NCBI GenBank assembly: GCA_035610365.1
Contig: CM069436.1
Location: forward strand, 90,149,912-90,213,911
Length of the DNA stretch: 64,000 nt
Direction: 5' to 3'
From: Aquatica leii
Taxonomy: Eukaryota > Arthropoda > Insecta > Coleoptera > Lampyridae
Part shown: positions 11,102 through 23,709 of the stretch, piece by piece
Position numbering within the stretch: position 1 is the stretch's first letter
How the letters are laid out: the number at the start of each line of letters is the position of its first letter
Notes under the pieces: generated by a model
Database searches by the model: none
Told to the model about the DNA's origin: nothing
Seen by the model: only the letters and a program-made list of their open reading frames with translations
Translations under genes and position numbers: made by a program

Positions 11102-11600
11102 CTTATGGCACTTATGGTGCACAATTAAGCAGCATTTTATGGAGCAAGGAGGCCTACCCGACTGTGATATAAAAATCAGAAAAATGGATTTGATTACTAA
11201 ATACTGCGGTATGCTAGAATCGGCCACGGATTGCCTTGATGAGATTTGTAACTCAAAATCCTGGATTTACAAAAATCTCACGGGCTTCGGTAATTTTGCA
11301 TGTATACATATTTTGATTATAAACACTGTAACTCAATACATTTCAGGTGCAATAGTGATGTTTGAGGTGAGCAATGATAACGACACTTCTACAGTCATTA
11401 CACTAAGTCAAATCCCTAAAAAAAATAAAAAATCTTCTGACTGGCAAACTGAACGTGATTTTTATTGGGATATGTCGCTAGAAACCAGCAATCAATCTGA
11501 CGAGAAATCCTCAAGCGTCAATGTTAACCGGGGAAAAGAACACCGGTCATTATACATAATTGATTTATTAATAGGCATCAAGTACTTTGAGGGAGATTGA
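11102..11600 (+). CDS. possible two-exon coding fragment, function unknown
   Basis: A pyrimidine-rich tract ending TTTGCAG at 11101 could be a splice acceptor. An open frame follows to a stop at 11600. Inside it a 57-base stretch (11290-11346) begins GTAATT and ends TTTCAG and has intron-like composition. It is a multiple of three, so the frame stays open whether or not it is removed. The first exon would encode a cysteine-rich segment (TIKQHFMEQGGLPDC, KYCGMLESATDCLDEIC). The second is hydrophilic, with a run of Asn, Asp, Ser and Lys. I do not recognise the protein. It may be the 3' end of a host gene whose earlier exons lie upstream of the Gypsy insertion, or chance. Confidence 0.35.
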
Positions 11601-14600
11601 ACATCTGCAAGTAAATAATACGAAAACGAATGGAAAAGATTGTTTTAAAATTTTTTGTCCAATTTTTGTGTACATTAATCTAAACAGTCAAAGTGATTAG
11701 AATATATTATATATGTTATAATTTATAATCGATAACACTTTTTATTCTTTATCGACAAAGTCATTCCTTTTACTTCTTGGCCGTTTATTAAGTTTTTGTG
11801 AAAAAAAATGTCAAAACAATGCTTAGATTGTATTTTGAATCCGAGTGGCAAAAAAAGTTTTTTTTGAAAGTCTACGTTTACGATATAGGCGGTCCTGAAT
11901 TCTGTGTATGAAATTAATGTTTTTTCAAAAATTGTTTTAATCACGAAAGAAAGCAAAACAACAAAAAATCATATTATTAATATGCAAAACGTATAAAGTC
12001 CAGATCCTGAAAGCAAAGACAATAAAATTCATTTTCAAAAATTATTAAAAGCTGTTGTGATGTAGTAGTATAATGTAGGCAACAGTTTTTGTTCCTTTCT
12101 TGAAATTTACATAATTATAGTTTATCCCACTTGCTTTTAAACCTCGCGAACTTTTTTATGAAACTTTTTGAGTTTTGAAACTAACTTTTCTTTAGAAAGT
12201 ATTTAACCATTGTTTTTGTCAATTTTAGTTGTAAAATAGGTCACCACGAAAAAATCTCTTATTGTAACGGGATCATTTATAACCTACGTCTACCCTGAAA
12301 GTCTATTCTAAATATTAGCAAAAGAATTTTTAAAATCGGATGAGCTGTTATGGAGTTTACCTCTTACATCCAAATTTTACCTTTTTATAATATTAGTGTA
12401 GATTTATTTGCAAAAACATAATTTCGTCAACTTAAGGACGATGTGTATTATAATTAATTATTTTGCGTTAGGTAATCATTTAAATGCATTTATATTATTA
12501 CAAACAACAAATATTTCAACTACAGATTAGTTTGTTAGTGTATAAAAAACGAAACTCGATATCTGCAGAAGACATACCATACGGTACTCAAAAGCAAACA
12601 TTTGTAAACATAATTTGTGTAGATCAAATCTTAAATAGACGTAGTTTACCAATAAATTCTAAATACTTATAACTGTTTACGTAATATTCTTATTTTTAAT
12701 AACCTGCAAAAAACAAATTTCTCTTGTAACAGAACACTAAAACTTCGTGCAAAGGAAAACGAAGACATTTCCATGTATCTTTGTATACACATACCTATAA
12801 AAAAGAGTAAAAAGAAACCAATTCCGTTTGTTGAAATTGAAAATACTCTTCAAAAATATTATATGCGGGTAAAATAGAAAGATGAATCAAGGCAATAATC
12901 TTTTGTCGTTTCAATTCTTTTTAAAGTAAATATCAAATTTAATTTGTGATTTATCAGCTATTCTACTAAAATTCAGGTTAAAGAGATAAAATAAAAGACC
13001 ATTTAACTGTGGTATTAATTTAATATTTGTACAATTCTAATACTAATATGAGAGTCTACAATTGCCAATCATGAATTTTCTTTTTTATAATTGGAAAAAA
13101 CCTACCCTGTATGACACACATGAAAATTTAAAAAGTTTTACTTTTGTAACATTTAATTTTTGCTTAAATAAACACCTTTGAGGTTATTTACATTTTCTTC
13201 CTAAACATTTCTGCACACGTACAGTGGGGTTCAATGTTTTAAAAACGAACACATTAATCCTTTTTATTTTGAATTAAGAGTTAAAATACTGATTTTCCGG
13301 CGCGTAACAAAAATTATTGCTTTTTTACTAAGGAAAAAACACTGATACCCACTTTCCAACCGGAAGAAGATAAAGTGTGCATAAACCGCTACTTCTAACA
13401 GTCTTAATTTTTCCTCATTTCTACGCAAAATATGCCGTATAAAAAGCGTAAAAATTGACTAGAAGAGGAACAAATAACGTTTATTACTTTACTTAAATAT
13501 TATCGATTGTCTTCTATTTATATTACTTATAATATAATCGTCATTGGTCATCGTACATGACTAGAAATTACATTTCTTTTTTGCATCACAATTACATTTC
13601 AAGATACTTAAAGTATACAAGTTTTTCTTATAAATAAACGCTTTTATGTACACTTATATATTACACGATGATAACAAATAATAAACCTTTGAAAAACACT
13701 TCAAACAACAAAACAAAATGGATTATTCTAATTATCTTTTGGTATTGATTTCTAAATTCTTATTATAGAATGAAATAAAAAAAAACCTCACGCAAGTCTG
13801 TGGCTAATAAATCAGTGCCAGCAACTTTTAATACGTCCTTAAAAAATACAGTTCTTTGAGATAAATTATTTTGAAAGCAAATACAATGAAAGAACTTGAT
13901 AAATATTTCAAACATTTTTTTTTCTTAATAGTCGTAAACACCGCGTTGATGTTTATAAATAGCTGCCAACTTAACGATTTGCTTTATTTAGATTTAGTAG
14001 AAAATATAAACTTTCTCTTAGGAAACAATGAAATGTTTATTTATTTTTTTCACTAAGCGAATTATTTTTAAATCGCATTTAAATTCAAATTGTTTTGACG
14101 AAAGTATTTTGTTTAAAATTAATTTGAAATTGATATGTATTTTGTAACGGTCGAATGCTTTAAATTAATGTCTAGGGGGCGTTTTGTTTGTTATTTTGAC
14201 GTTTGTATTTATTTTCAGCAAACGTCGATTATTTACATTCACTTCGGCGTTGCAGGAACATTCCAAAACTCTCACACCAAAACAAATCTTTCAAACTATA
14301 CAGTCGCTGTTGTAGTATTGTTTCATAGATCGATTTTAATACAAAACTTCTAACAAATAATTTATTTATTACCTACGTTATATATAAATACATAATACAG
14401 TCGATGACACAAACGTTTGTATTTGTATTCTGTGACGTGAGCGCTTTACTATTGTTGCATTAGTTAAATAAAGATAGAATTCTAATGATTTATTTACTTG
14501 TATATTTTAGAGTAATAGCATAATTCTTTTACCAAAATATACAAAAAAAATGGTTTAAATTGTTTATAAAAATTGCTATTTTAGTAAATCTAAAATCAAA

Positions 14601-17010
14601 TAAAAATAAAATAAAGACGCGCAAAAAAACTTCAAAACAACAGCATAAAAAATGAACACAAAAGACATTGTTAAAATATTACGTATAAAAATTGCGTTAC
14701 TATCATATAGCTTAAAAACTGTGTTTTTAAAGCTTGTTATTAAATATAAAACAAAAAATTATAAAAAAAAATTAAAATTGTTATTATAAAAAGCTTTTCT
14801 CTATTTGCTTAAAGTAATCAATACACAATTTTTTTAAACAAATATATTTGTTTAAATCAACTGGTTATTTGGCTTCTAAAAAATTTTATAATACAATCCA
14901 GAAAAAACTCAAATCGTTTAAGAATGAATACATAATTACGTTTTATAGTAAAAAAATTGTTTTTGCAAGTGCCTGAACGGATAATAATTTTCGCCAACTT
15001 TACAAACTTAGTCAAAAAAAAAAAAAAAATAGAAATAAAATAAAACCAATATTTTAAAATGTATTGTTAAACTTTGTATCACATATAATATTTTGTCGAG
15101 AAAACAATACATTGCTGCAATATTGCGTTATAATTCAAAACGATAAAAAACAGATCTAGCTCACTGTCAAAACAAAAACAGACAAGATTAAATTTTAATG
15201 TAATGGCCACTTTTGGTAACACATACAACATACTGTATATTAAAAAAATTGTAATATTGTACTTTATAACTCAATAATATAAATAATTACAGTACTAATA
15301 AAATTAATAATAAAATACAATTTTGTTAACACAAATAAATTATCTTCAATCGAAATTTAAAATATACTATATCACTATGTCATAGATAACAACAATTGTC
15401 AATTCGTTAATAAAATTATTTGTTAAAAATAATAAAAAACTAGCGCACCAAAAGATATGTCAAGTTAGAACACTAACAGTTTAAATGATTTTTGGACTAT
15501 ACATTACACGTAATATCAAAAAAATGTATTATGCAAACTAATAGATTTCATATCGTTTCAAAAAACTTTATTCGTAAAATTACAAATAAATACTTTTTAT
15601 TTTTATAAAAATATTTAGTGGCAATCTTTAAACAAACTTTAAAACTATGTTACTTTTTGAAAATAACATAATAAAACAAAATTCAAATTAACATAACATT
15701 TGAATAAGATTTAGTTATGACGAAACTTAATTCCACTGTGAGATATTATTAAAATACTGACCAATTGTTTTAGAAAAACGTTTTTGTTTTTATTATTTTT
15801 TGTTCTTGAGATTATTTTTAATAATTTGTATTGACTTTCTCTCAGATCAATTAAAAATCATCTGTCAATTTTTGTTTGGTTTAACCGACTTAACATTTAT
15901 TGCAGTGAATACAACTAATTTTATTTTTGTTATACATTTAAAATAAAAGTTTGATTTTTAATTTTGTACAAAAATTGTTAAAATAATAGATGTGTTGTCA
16001 AAAAATAATTTTTTTGCAGCTATTAACAATAGCAATTATTGTTGGTTTAAATTAGATATATAAGTCAATATTACATACATTTTGTTATAATTATTATAAA
16101 CTTTTTACGTTTGTTTGCAACGTTTATTTAATAGTTTAAACATCTCGGTTAATATTGTTGATTTCAATGTAAAAAAAAATAATTAAGTATTATAACATTA
16201 AATATAAAGATTAAATTAAAAATACGTGTTTTCTACAAAACAAAAAATTAATAAACAGTAGAAGAAATGACACAAAAAAATTAGATTTGTTTTTTAAAAT
16301 AAAAAAAAAATAATACATTTTCTTAGCAGCGATAATAAACTTAGTTGAGCGTAAAACAAAGAAAAACACGAATTATAAAATCTATTATAAGTAGAATGCA
16401 AAATCCCTAAAAAAGTAAAGATTTTTAAACACAAAAGAAATTTTATATAAATGGGTACTACATTATAACTGCATTTTTATTTTTATTTTGTAATTTTATT
16501 TGTTTTTACAACAAGAATAGAAGAAGTCAGTGGATAATAAGGCAATTCGACAACCGTTGAGTTGTTGCTGCCATCTAAATACGCAGCAAACCATCAATTT
16601 TATTGCCATAAATATACATTTTCTTTTCTAATACGTTTTCTTAAAATTTGAAAAATGTACGGTATAAATTACACAAAAAAAACAAAACAAATAAAAAACA
16701 ACCGAGACGAGAGAATAAACCAAAAATTTTAATTGGCCACAAATCCAGTCACTTAACGATTGACGTAATTGAGAAATGTAAACGTCCGAACAAAGTTTAT
16801 TTTACTTTCACTAAATTCTATTTTGGCGCTTCTTAAACAAACATAGACAAAAATTTTGACTAAATCAAAGTTTAAACAATAAGGTTCATTTCAGAAAAGA
16901 GACCAAAATTCTTAAAGCAGTTAAAGCAAATTCAAAGAAAACTCTGTTATCCAGATTTCGTACCTCGGATGTTTAGGCCTGCAATCCACAGAAAGTTTTA
17001 AAACGTCTGC
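11601..17010. other. long AT-rich stretch without recognisable genes
   Basis: About 5.4 kb of A- and T-rich sequence with many homopolymer runs. The open frames here (for example 12484-12672, 13871-14056, 14135-14353, 16648-16836) are short, biased and without known motifs. I see no transposon protein, RNA gene or clear repeat. It may be intron or intergenic DNA. Confidence 0.5.
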
Positions 17011-17019
17011 CTTAAAGAC

Positions 17020-17490
17020 TAAAGATAGAAGAGGTAAAATAGATAGATTCCTACTCAAATTTTTTAAAGAAAATGCTCAATCGACGATTGAAACCGAAAG
17101 CGAACCACCACAGAATATGCCGTCCACGTATGGTGTACAATAATCTAGAATCAGATCAGATAATTCTGATTTTGATACCGATACAGACTTTTTGTCATTA
17201 GGTCATTTGCAACCGTCAAGAATAACCTCAATCCATTTGATAAAAATTGTTTTCATACGACTTATCTTATTCAGACAAAGAAATGGTTTCCGAGAAACCA
17301 AAAAACTGGTCCACCAATAAAGATATTAAAATAAACGATTTTATACTAGCAAAGGTGTATCCAAAAACAAATTCTATGTTTATAAAACTGCAGAAAATGA
17401 TCTTGTGACCTTTCTTCAAAAAAAAAAGCAACATAGGGACGTTTTCTTTTTTTCCCAAACGTGTCTGATGAAGAATTATTAAAATAAATG
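17020..17490 (+). pseudogene. decayed C-terminal tail of a pogo-like transposase (tentative)
   Basis: Fragments in shifting frames resemble the acidic linker and C-terminal tail common in multicopy insect pogo-type transposases. They include a stretch of Asp, Ser and Thr (SDNSDFDTDTDFLS), then KINDFILAKVYPK, then GTFSFFPNVSDEELL. The pattern of 'gDFvlvk' followed by 'tFvFP.v.Dee' is what I recognise. No catalytic domain is present. The match is by pattern memory only and could be wrong. Confidence 0.3.
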
Positions 17491-19204
17491 ATGTTTTTTA
17501 ATTGATAGAATCATGTTTTCTGTCCGAAGTCGCCCCTACACAAGTTAAACAGTGGATTTAGGTAGTTTTACACTGCCGTTCGAAGCCACTTCACTTTGGA
17601 ATGTTTTTAACAGAAAAAATCTAATAATTAAAAACAAATAAAACATTTTAAGACCGTCAAAATGTTTCAAGATGTTAGGGTATCTTGTCCAAAAATTATT
17701 TGGATTAATTTTTAAACAATAATTTAACTCAAAACTAACTTTAAAATATAATCAAAATAGAATAAATGCCATATAAAACTTAACAGTATTAGTAATTTAT
17801 ATCACACATATTTGAAATAATGCTTAAAAAATAGAATAATGGAAAAAAAAAATCACATTTTGAAAATATAATTTTTAATATACCTACGGCGTTAAAAAAG
17901 ATAAGAAAGAAAAAAAAGAAAACAAAATAAGAAGAAAACTATTTTTTGAGTTTAAAAGAATAAAAGATACTTCACCAAAAATATAAAAAATAAAAAGTAG
18001 TAGTAGTAGTAAAACATGAAAAAAAATTATTTCTAAACATGAATAGGTTGTAGCAAAACTTAAAAAAATAAAGAGATAAAGAAAGTGAATAGTTCAAAAT
18101 ATATGTACAAAAAAAGATCTGATAACCAAATTTTTAAAACTATTTTATTAATTAAAAAAATTAATTATTTATGACTAGTAATAAATCAAAAATAGACAAT
18201 AACAAAATAACAGGTTGATGTATTAGTTGCTTTTTATCAATCAAAATCGTACAAACTCTACGATTTTGAGCAACCACAAAACTAAATAATAAAATAGTAT
18301 TCATTACAAAATTATAATTTTTTTTTTAAATTGTTATCACTATTCAACAATATTTTATATTTTATCAGATATATCAGATATACCTTTTGTTAAATATTGT
18401 TAATATTAATAACAAGGACTTAAAAGGCTTTGTATGTACAAAATCAATTTTCAATTGGAGTTAATGCTTGAGTATTTTATAAAAGTAGTTAACTTTAACA
18501 TAAATCACAAATAATATCACAGATAATTTAATTTTCGCAAAGTTGGCAGATATTAAAATTTAAAAAAATATTGAAATACTTATTTGATAAAAACTACGCC
18601 TTAAATTTAATTAAAAATTCTTTGGTTTACAACACTATTGTTATACGCTTTGGTTTGCGCTATTCATTTGATCAATATTTTCATTACTTCTTCAGCATTT
18701 TCGTTGCATTAACTATTTGATGTGTGGGAAGTTTAAGCTTTATGAAGAATCGATACTATCGTATGCATATTTAACAAAAGCCGAAGTTAATGAACGTGCT
18801 TTAGGCGCAGGTGTATTAAACAAATTTAGTTTTTTCATTATCGAACTTTTTATATGTATGTACATCAATTTTGCTTTTATATCGATAAAAATTAAGTGTC
18901 GTCGACGTGCGACAACTTTGTCTTTTTACACTTAAATTTACACAATCGATCAATCGTTAAATTCTTTTAAAATAAACATTAATATCACGAATTGACGAGA
19001 TCAAAGATAGGAATGTCAATTTTTTTGTAGTGTACATAAAACAATCAAATATCATAATATCACTTTGTATGTGTGACGAAGGAATAAATGAGAATAAAAA
19101 ATATATAAAAATACGCGAACACACATACACATTTCACTAAGTGAAAAATTTATCACACTATTACCAATTTATTTCCTTTTACAATCGTCCACTTCCTGTT
19201 CCAA
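17491..19204. other. AT-rich region, probably including the receptor 3' UTR
   Basis: No protein-coding signal is visible. A short (AGT)n run lies near 17997-18011. Because the receptor exon ends at 19205 on the minus strand, part of this interval is likely its 3' untranslated region. On that strand an AATAAA signal is present near 19164-19172, and others lie further on, so the true end is not fixed. Confidence 0.45.
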
Positions 19205-19825
19205 TCATAGAAACGATTCATGAGCAGCATTGATTTCCGGTACTTTTATTTCCTCACCCTCGGCTTCAATATATTCTACACCTTCTTCGTAATCTAGATG
19301 GCAGCGAGTTGAAATATGGTGATCCGGATCTCCATATTGACTGTGATAGAATTCCTCTCTCATCATATGGTTTAATCTACCACAACGGAAATATAAAATT
19401 TCCTGAAAAGGTTTTCTAAAGTCTCTGTTTAGAGTTGCATATATTATTGGATTTAATAAACTGTTTGCGTATCCTAACCACAGAAATAAACTCGACAACG
19501 TAGTTAATGCACTGGACGCCGGATCGAGAAATGGTCTTATTAAAGCAAGCACGAAAAATGGCAACCAACATATTGTAAATGCGCTCATTATTATTCCTAA
19601 AGTTGTACTTGCTTTTCTTTCTTTTGCTAACTGAAAGCGCAATTTCTTTTGATTTGTGTTGATACTCGGCGACGCTTTTATTGACGTTAGAAGGTTAGAT
19701 TTTGGTTGTTTTACGTTTGTATTTGCTTGTTTGATTGGCGTTTTCCCAGATAACATTGGACATTGGGATTCATTACTTTGACGTGAAGTAAAACACCGTC
19801 CTAGGCTCGTCTTATCCAAACCAAA
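19205..19825 (-). CDS. 5-HT7: serotonin receptor 5-HT7-like, last coding exon
   Basis: This encodes the C-terminal part of a class A GPCR for serotonin, which acts in the plasma membrane and in insects couples to cAMP production. Reading on the minus strand, a third intracellular loop rich in Ser, Lys and Asn leads into LRFQLAKERKASTTLG. Transmembrane helix 6 follows with CWLPFF, then helix 7 with NSLLNPIIY (the NPxxY motif). Next come DFRKPFQEILYFRC, with likely palmitoylated cysteine, and a hydrophilic tail ending ESFL. The FRKPFQEILYFRC segment and ESFL end match insect 5-HT7 receptors as I remember them. A splice acceptor (TTGTTTCAG, read on the minus strand) ends at 19826, so the exon begins at 19825. 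The upstream exons are not recognisable in this window. The exon has no stops or frame breaks and looks functional. Confidence 0.88.
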   Translation of the reverse strand, partial: FGLDKTSLGRCFTSRQSNESQCPMLSGKTPIKQANTNVKQPKSNLLTSIKASPSINTNQKKLRFQLAKERKASTTLGIIMSAFTICWLPFFVLALIRPFLDPASSALTTLSSLFLWLGYANSLLNPIIYATLNRDFRKPFQEILYFRCGRLNHMMREEFYHSQYGDPDHHISTRCHLDYEEGVEYIEAEGEEIKVPEINAAHESFL

Positions 19826-20962
19826 CTGAAACAAGAATTACATTTTAATATATATTGCATTTTATTCTTAACAACATTTGTAAAAGTTGTACACAATAAA
19901 TATTATTTGTACTTTAAGCAATGTAATTGAAAGATGAAACATATATTTTAACGCATTGTATTAAAATCAATTGGTGTAATAAGATAATTATTAAAATTAT
20001 CCAGGAATTGTACAGTAACAGTAAGGAATATGTTCAATTGTCTGAACCAATAAATACGACTAAAGCATTTAAGCAAGGTTGTAGCCCATCCGCGTAGCTA
20101 TTTGATTGATATGTGAAATTAACGTTACCAAATTGGAAAGAAGCAATACAACCAACAGATATACCAATTCATAAAACCTCATCTCGTTACTTTTAATTTT
20201 GCACTTTAGGTAATAGGACGACTTAACTCAATTTAGTAAAACAAAAACATTAGTATAATAAATAAGAAACCCATAAGTCAAATCATTGTTATATTATGAC
20301 AGTGGAGTTTAAACGATAAGCGAAGAAGATGAAAAACGACTGGTAGCGGTAGCAATGGACTACCTACGACAGAGTGCTAGAATATCAAGAAAACAAAGAT
20401 TGAAAAATCGATATTATTTAAGAACAAATATCAGCAAATGAGACAGTCAAGCCAAAATCGTTTACATAAAAAAAGCAACAGAAAAAAACAAGAAAGAACG
20501 ATCACAAAGATTATGGAACAAAAACATAAGACATGCATTGAGAGATTGAAACCTAGAAGAAGAGTTGGCATACGACAGAGAGGCGTGAAGATTAGGAATG
20601 CGTAGGCAGCATCCAACTGTACAATTATTGTACTCTGCTAAATATATACGTAGGAGAAAGTAGTCATAATATAAATGAAATATCTTTCTCTATTTCGGTT
20701 TTAAAATTACTCTTTCACGCACGCATTTTAGTGTTAGAATGAAGTCTATTCTTTAACGATTTTTGGTAACTTTTATTTTCTAAGTTTTACATCTTGATTT
20801 CTAATTGCCGCCCAATGACAGCAGAAAATTAGGTAAATGTGTCAAATATGTCTATTCAAATATGTATTACCGTTGCCAACACAAAAGTCGTGTTGGTGGA
20901 ACCGGCCGTAAATATTGTATCGGAATAGAGAAAATAGTGTAAAGCAACGTCATAGAATACGT
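19826..20962. other. likely receptor intron; no supported gene
   Basis: Sequence upstream of the receptor exon on the minus strand, so probably intronic. A stretch at about 20310-20640 on the plus strand reads as a broken charged frame (KRLVAVAMDYLRQSARISRK and following) and may be a transposon relic, but I could not name the family. Confidence 0.4.
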
Positions 20963-21032
20963 TTTAATCACTCGACCGCTTCATAAACTCGCCGCTGCGC
21001 GGCTCGTGTATGAAACCTGGTCTCGTGATTGA
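20963..21032. repeat. 70-base GC-rich palindrome
   Basis: The arms pair with few mismatches around the centre GCCGCTGCGCGGC: AATCACTCGACC..TTCATAAACTCGCCGC on the left and GCGGCTCGTGTATGAAACC..GGTCTCGTGATT on the right. Such short, GC-rich fold-backs are often conserved parts of MITE families. It stands out against the AT-rich surroundings. Confidence 0.55.
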
Positions 21033-21396
21033 AGCGCGTTCATTCTGTAACTTGCGTTTTAATATACTATTATTAATGCAATAGATTTTGAAATATTTCT
21101 TTATCTGCAAAAAATTTTTTTGTTAGGGTATAACAACGCATCTACTCACAGCAAAGTTTCACAGTTTTGTAGGATACTACTGCTACTTACAGTAAAATAT
21201 TTTGAATACTTCCCTTAGAATTTTTTTGGTTTAACAACCTTCTATATATAGAGATTTAATTTTATAGTCGGTAACACTTCGCAGAAAGAATTTGGTTTAT
21301 TTTTTGAAATGTCGTTAAAGATCTAACTTTGAAGCGAACCTATTGCGCTTATTGTAGGCGTTAATTAAAATATTCTTAAAGATAACCAATCATGTA

Positions 21397-22132
21397 ATGA
21401 GAATGCAATACTTGTATACATGTAAGTAGTATAGTAGGGCCGGTTCGGGATCACTCGGGTAAGATCGGTAAAAGATCGTGAAGTTTCGTTGATATCGTTT
21501 TGTTTCGGGTATGCTCGAGTTATTTTCGTATTTGATAAGTCGAGGTATATCGTATTGGTGGTGAAGGAATCGCAAAACGTCGTAGAAGTCGTTTCGTTTC
21601 GGGTATGCTTGAATCTAGAGAATCAGAGAAGTATGTAGTGACGGTAGGAATGCTATTGTGTGTATATAAAGGTAACATTTGTAGTGTTTTAATATTAGTT
21701 TCTTTGTTTCAATAATTCTTGCACTCAGATAAGAAACCAAATGAAAAGTTTCGTTCAACTTTGCAAAAAATGATTACATCTTAATTTATTTCTTAAATTT
21801 ATTAAAACGAATAAAAATTATTAAAATACTAATATTAAATCATCACAAATGTTACCTTTATATACACACAATAGCATCCCCACCAATACTACGAACTTCT
21901 TAGACAAACCTACATCCGAGCATACCCGAAACGAAACGACTTCTACGACGTTTTGCGATTCCCTAACCACTAATGCGATCTATCCCGACTTACCAAATAC
22001 GAATGCAACTCGAACATACTCAAAACGAAACAATAGAAACGAAACTTCCCGATCTCCTACCGATCTTACCCGAGTGATCAAGAACCGGCCCTACTATACT
22101 ACTCATGTATGGTTGCTTCAACTATTGCATAG
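21397..22132. mobile_element. fold-back (MITE-like) element with arms of about 280-300 bases
   Basis: The left arm (about 21397-21705) and right arm (about 21826-22132) are reverse complements over nearly their whole length. Examples are AGTAGTATAGTAGGGCCGGTTC on the left against GAACCGGCCCTACTATACTACT on the right, and further in the block GCTATTGTGTGTATATAAAGGTAACATTTG. About 120 AT-rich bases separate the arms. The open frames at 21390-21575 and 21849-22145 are products of the arms and not genes. No transposase is present, so it is non-autonomous. I could not identify the target duplication. Confidence 0.75.
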
Positions 22133-23029
22133 CATTGAACACTGATGCTAGTATACTAATGCTATACAATACACGAAGAGAAAGTATTGGGCAATCTATA
22201 TAAAAATTAAACACGGAAAAACCATCTTTATATTTTAGAAAATGAATCAGTAATGAGCTATCAACAGTTATTTAAAATTTTGTTTGCAAAAGAGTAGGTA
22301 TTTGCAAAGACCAAAAATATTAGATATATAATCGAGTATTTTATTTACATTAATAATGCTTAATGAAATAATTGTGGATTTTGAAAACTGTCTCAATTCA
22401 CCGGTTCTACTGTAATAAGCTATAAATAATCTAATCGTAACTTAAAAAGTATTTTGCAGTGCTTGTTAAAAATGCAGAATACTTCTCATAAAATAGTATC
22501 AAAATCAAGAAATATGATTTTACCTAAAAAAAACAAAATTGGTGTTTTTGTACAAGCAGAAGTATTACAAAAAGTACAATGAGCTAAACCCATTGTACCA
22601 GTAATAAAATCTAACAACAAAACTAGTTATGCGGAGATTTTAAAGCCACAGTAAACTTTCTTCTTTACGTTTTTCTTCTTTTTTTCTTTTTTGTACCTTA
22701 AGTTTCTTAATATATGTTTAACTTGATTAGTTTTTTTTTGGAAAATTGATGAACAGCTGTCTAGCCATGTTTTGGAGGTTTTTTTGGTAGTCTGGCGCTT
22801 TCTAGTTATCCACCACGTGCTTCTTTTACCAATTTTCTGTTATCCGTTTTAAAAAACTGTTGGTTCTATTGTTTTCTTTTGCCTTGTCCCTATCTTACGA
22901 CATCCTAAATGTTGCATTGTTCTATTTTGAAGATGTCCATTGCAACGTGTGATCAAAATTCAGCATGTGTAACAACGACAACAGGTAAATTATCTAGAAT
23001 TAAAAACTGTATTAGTTATTTTGGTGTAG

Positions 23030-23130
23030 TAAAAATGAAGAGGTTATGCCGCAGATTTCGTTGGTGGTTAGGAATCGAAACAGACATTAAAAATATAGCA
23101 AAATCATGTACAAATTGCCAGTTTAACTAG
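23030..23130 (+). pseudogene. isolated Gypsy integrase zinc-finger relic
   Basis: The frame reads YFGVVKMKRLCRRFRWWLG then IETDIKNIAKSCTNCQFN. This fits the HHCC zinc-binding domain of Ty3/Gypsy integrases: (H)xG..K.K.L.R...WW..I..DI...V..C..C. The first His is replaced by Tyr. Nothing else of the element remains beside it; it lies between the fold-back element and minus-strand LINE relics. Confidence 0.55.
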
Positions 23131-23269
23131 ATACTCTCAATTATGTACCGTACAAATATTTTGCTAACTACTTTTGTCGACTCATAGTTGATAGTGCAGT
23201 TTGAGTATTTAATTGTAGCTCTGTAAGGAAGAGTTTTGTGTGCCGCATCCCTGCAGAATATTTTTATAG

Positions 23270-23690
23270 TTTGTTATGTTTTGCTGCTAGTTTGTTGCGC
23301 ATTGTTTCCTTTTCTTGTATTGTAGGAAATTCCAAAAACAGGTTTAGATCCGTTGTCTTTATTGTGGCCTTTTTAGCAAGTGCGTCCGTCATTAGATTTT
23401 TCTTTGCGCCTTGATCTTTTGGTATCTAGACTAGCTGCACTAGTCGACAGGTTGCTAATATTTTTAGACTATTTATGCATGCCATAATTAGTTTGTATTT
23501 TATTAGTGATGACCTAAGCGCCAGTAATGCTGCTTGACTGTCAGTCATGATCGATATCGGACCGTTTGTATATGATCTCGAATCAATAATGTTTCTGATA
23601 TACCAATCGGTAGGATCAGCTTGAAAAACGGACGCATATTTACCCAAGGTTGGCAAAATTTGCTTCCCGTTGCCGGTTTTACAACATGGT
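23270..23690 (-). pseudogene. RNase H domain relic of a non-LTR retrotransposon
   Basis: Read on the minus strand, LGKYASVFQAD precedes ISIMTDSQAALLALRS and then LKILATCRLVQLV. A stop sits where Trp is expected before IPKDQGAKKNLMTDALAKKA. These are the blocks of the RNase H domain found at the C terminus of I/R1/Jockey-type LINEs, including the TDSQAA catalytic motif. The Glu-containing second block is partly deleted. It abuts, but probably does not belong to, the reverse transcriptase relic just upstream on the same strand. Confidence 0.7.
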
Positions 23691-23709
23691 TAACTTAAAC
23701 AAATAGACA

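Noticed and set aside
20310..20640. possible HARBI1- or other transposase relic
   Set aside because: The charged broken frame looks transposon-like, but no diagnostic motif could be found, so it is only mentioned as unassigned.
21849..22145. 98-codon open frame within the fold-back element
   Set aside because: It lies in an inverted arm and mirrors sequence of the other arm. There is no known motif.
22440..22660. possible LINE ORF1 fragment (KTSYAEILK-like)
   Set aside because: One short similarity in a broken frame is not enough to name the element.
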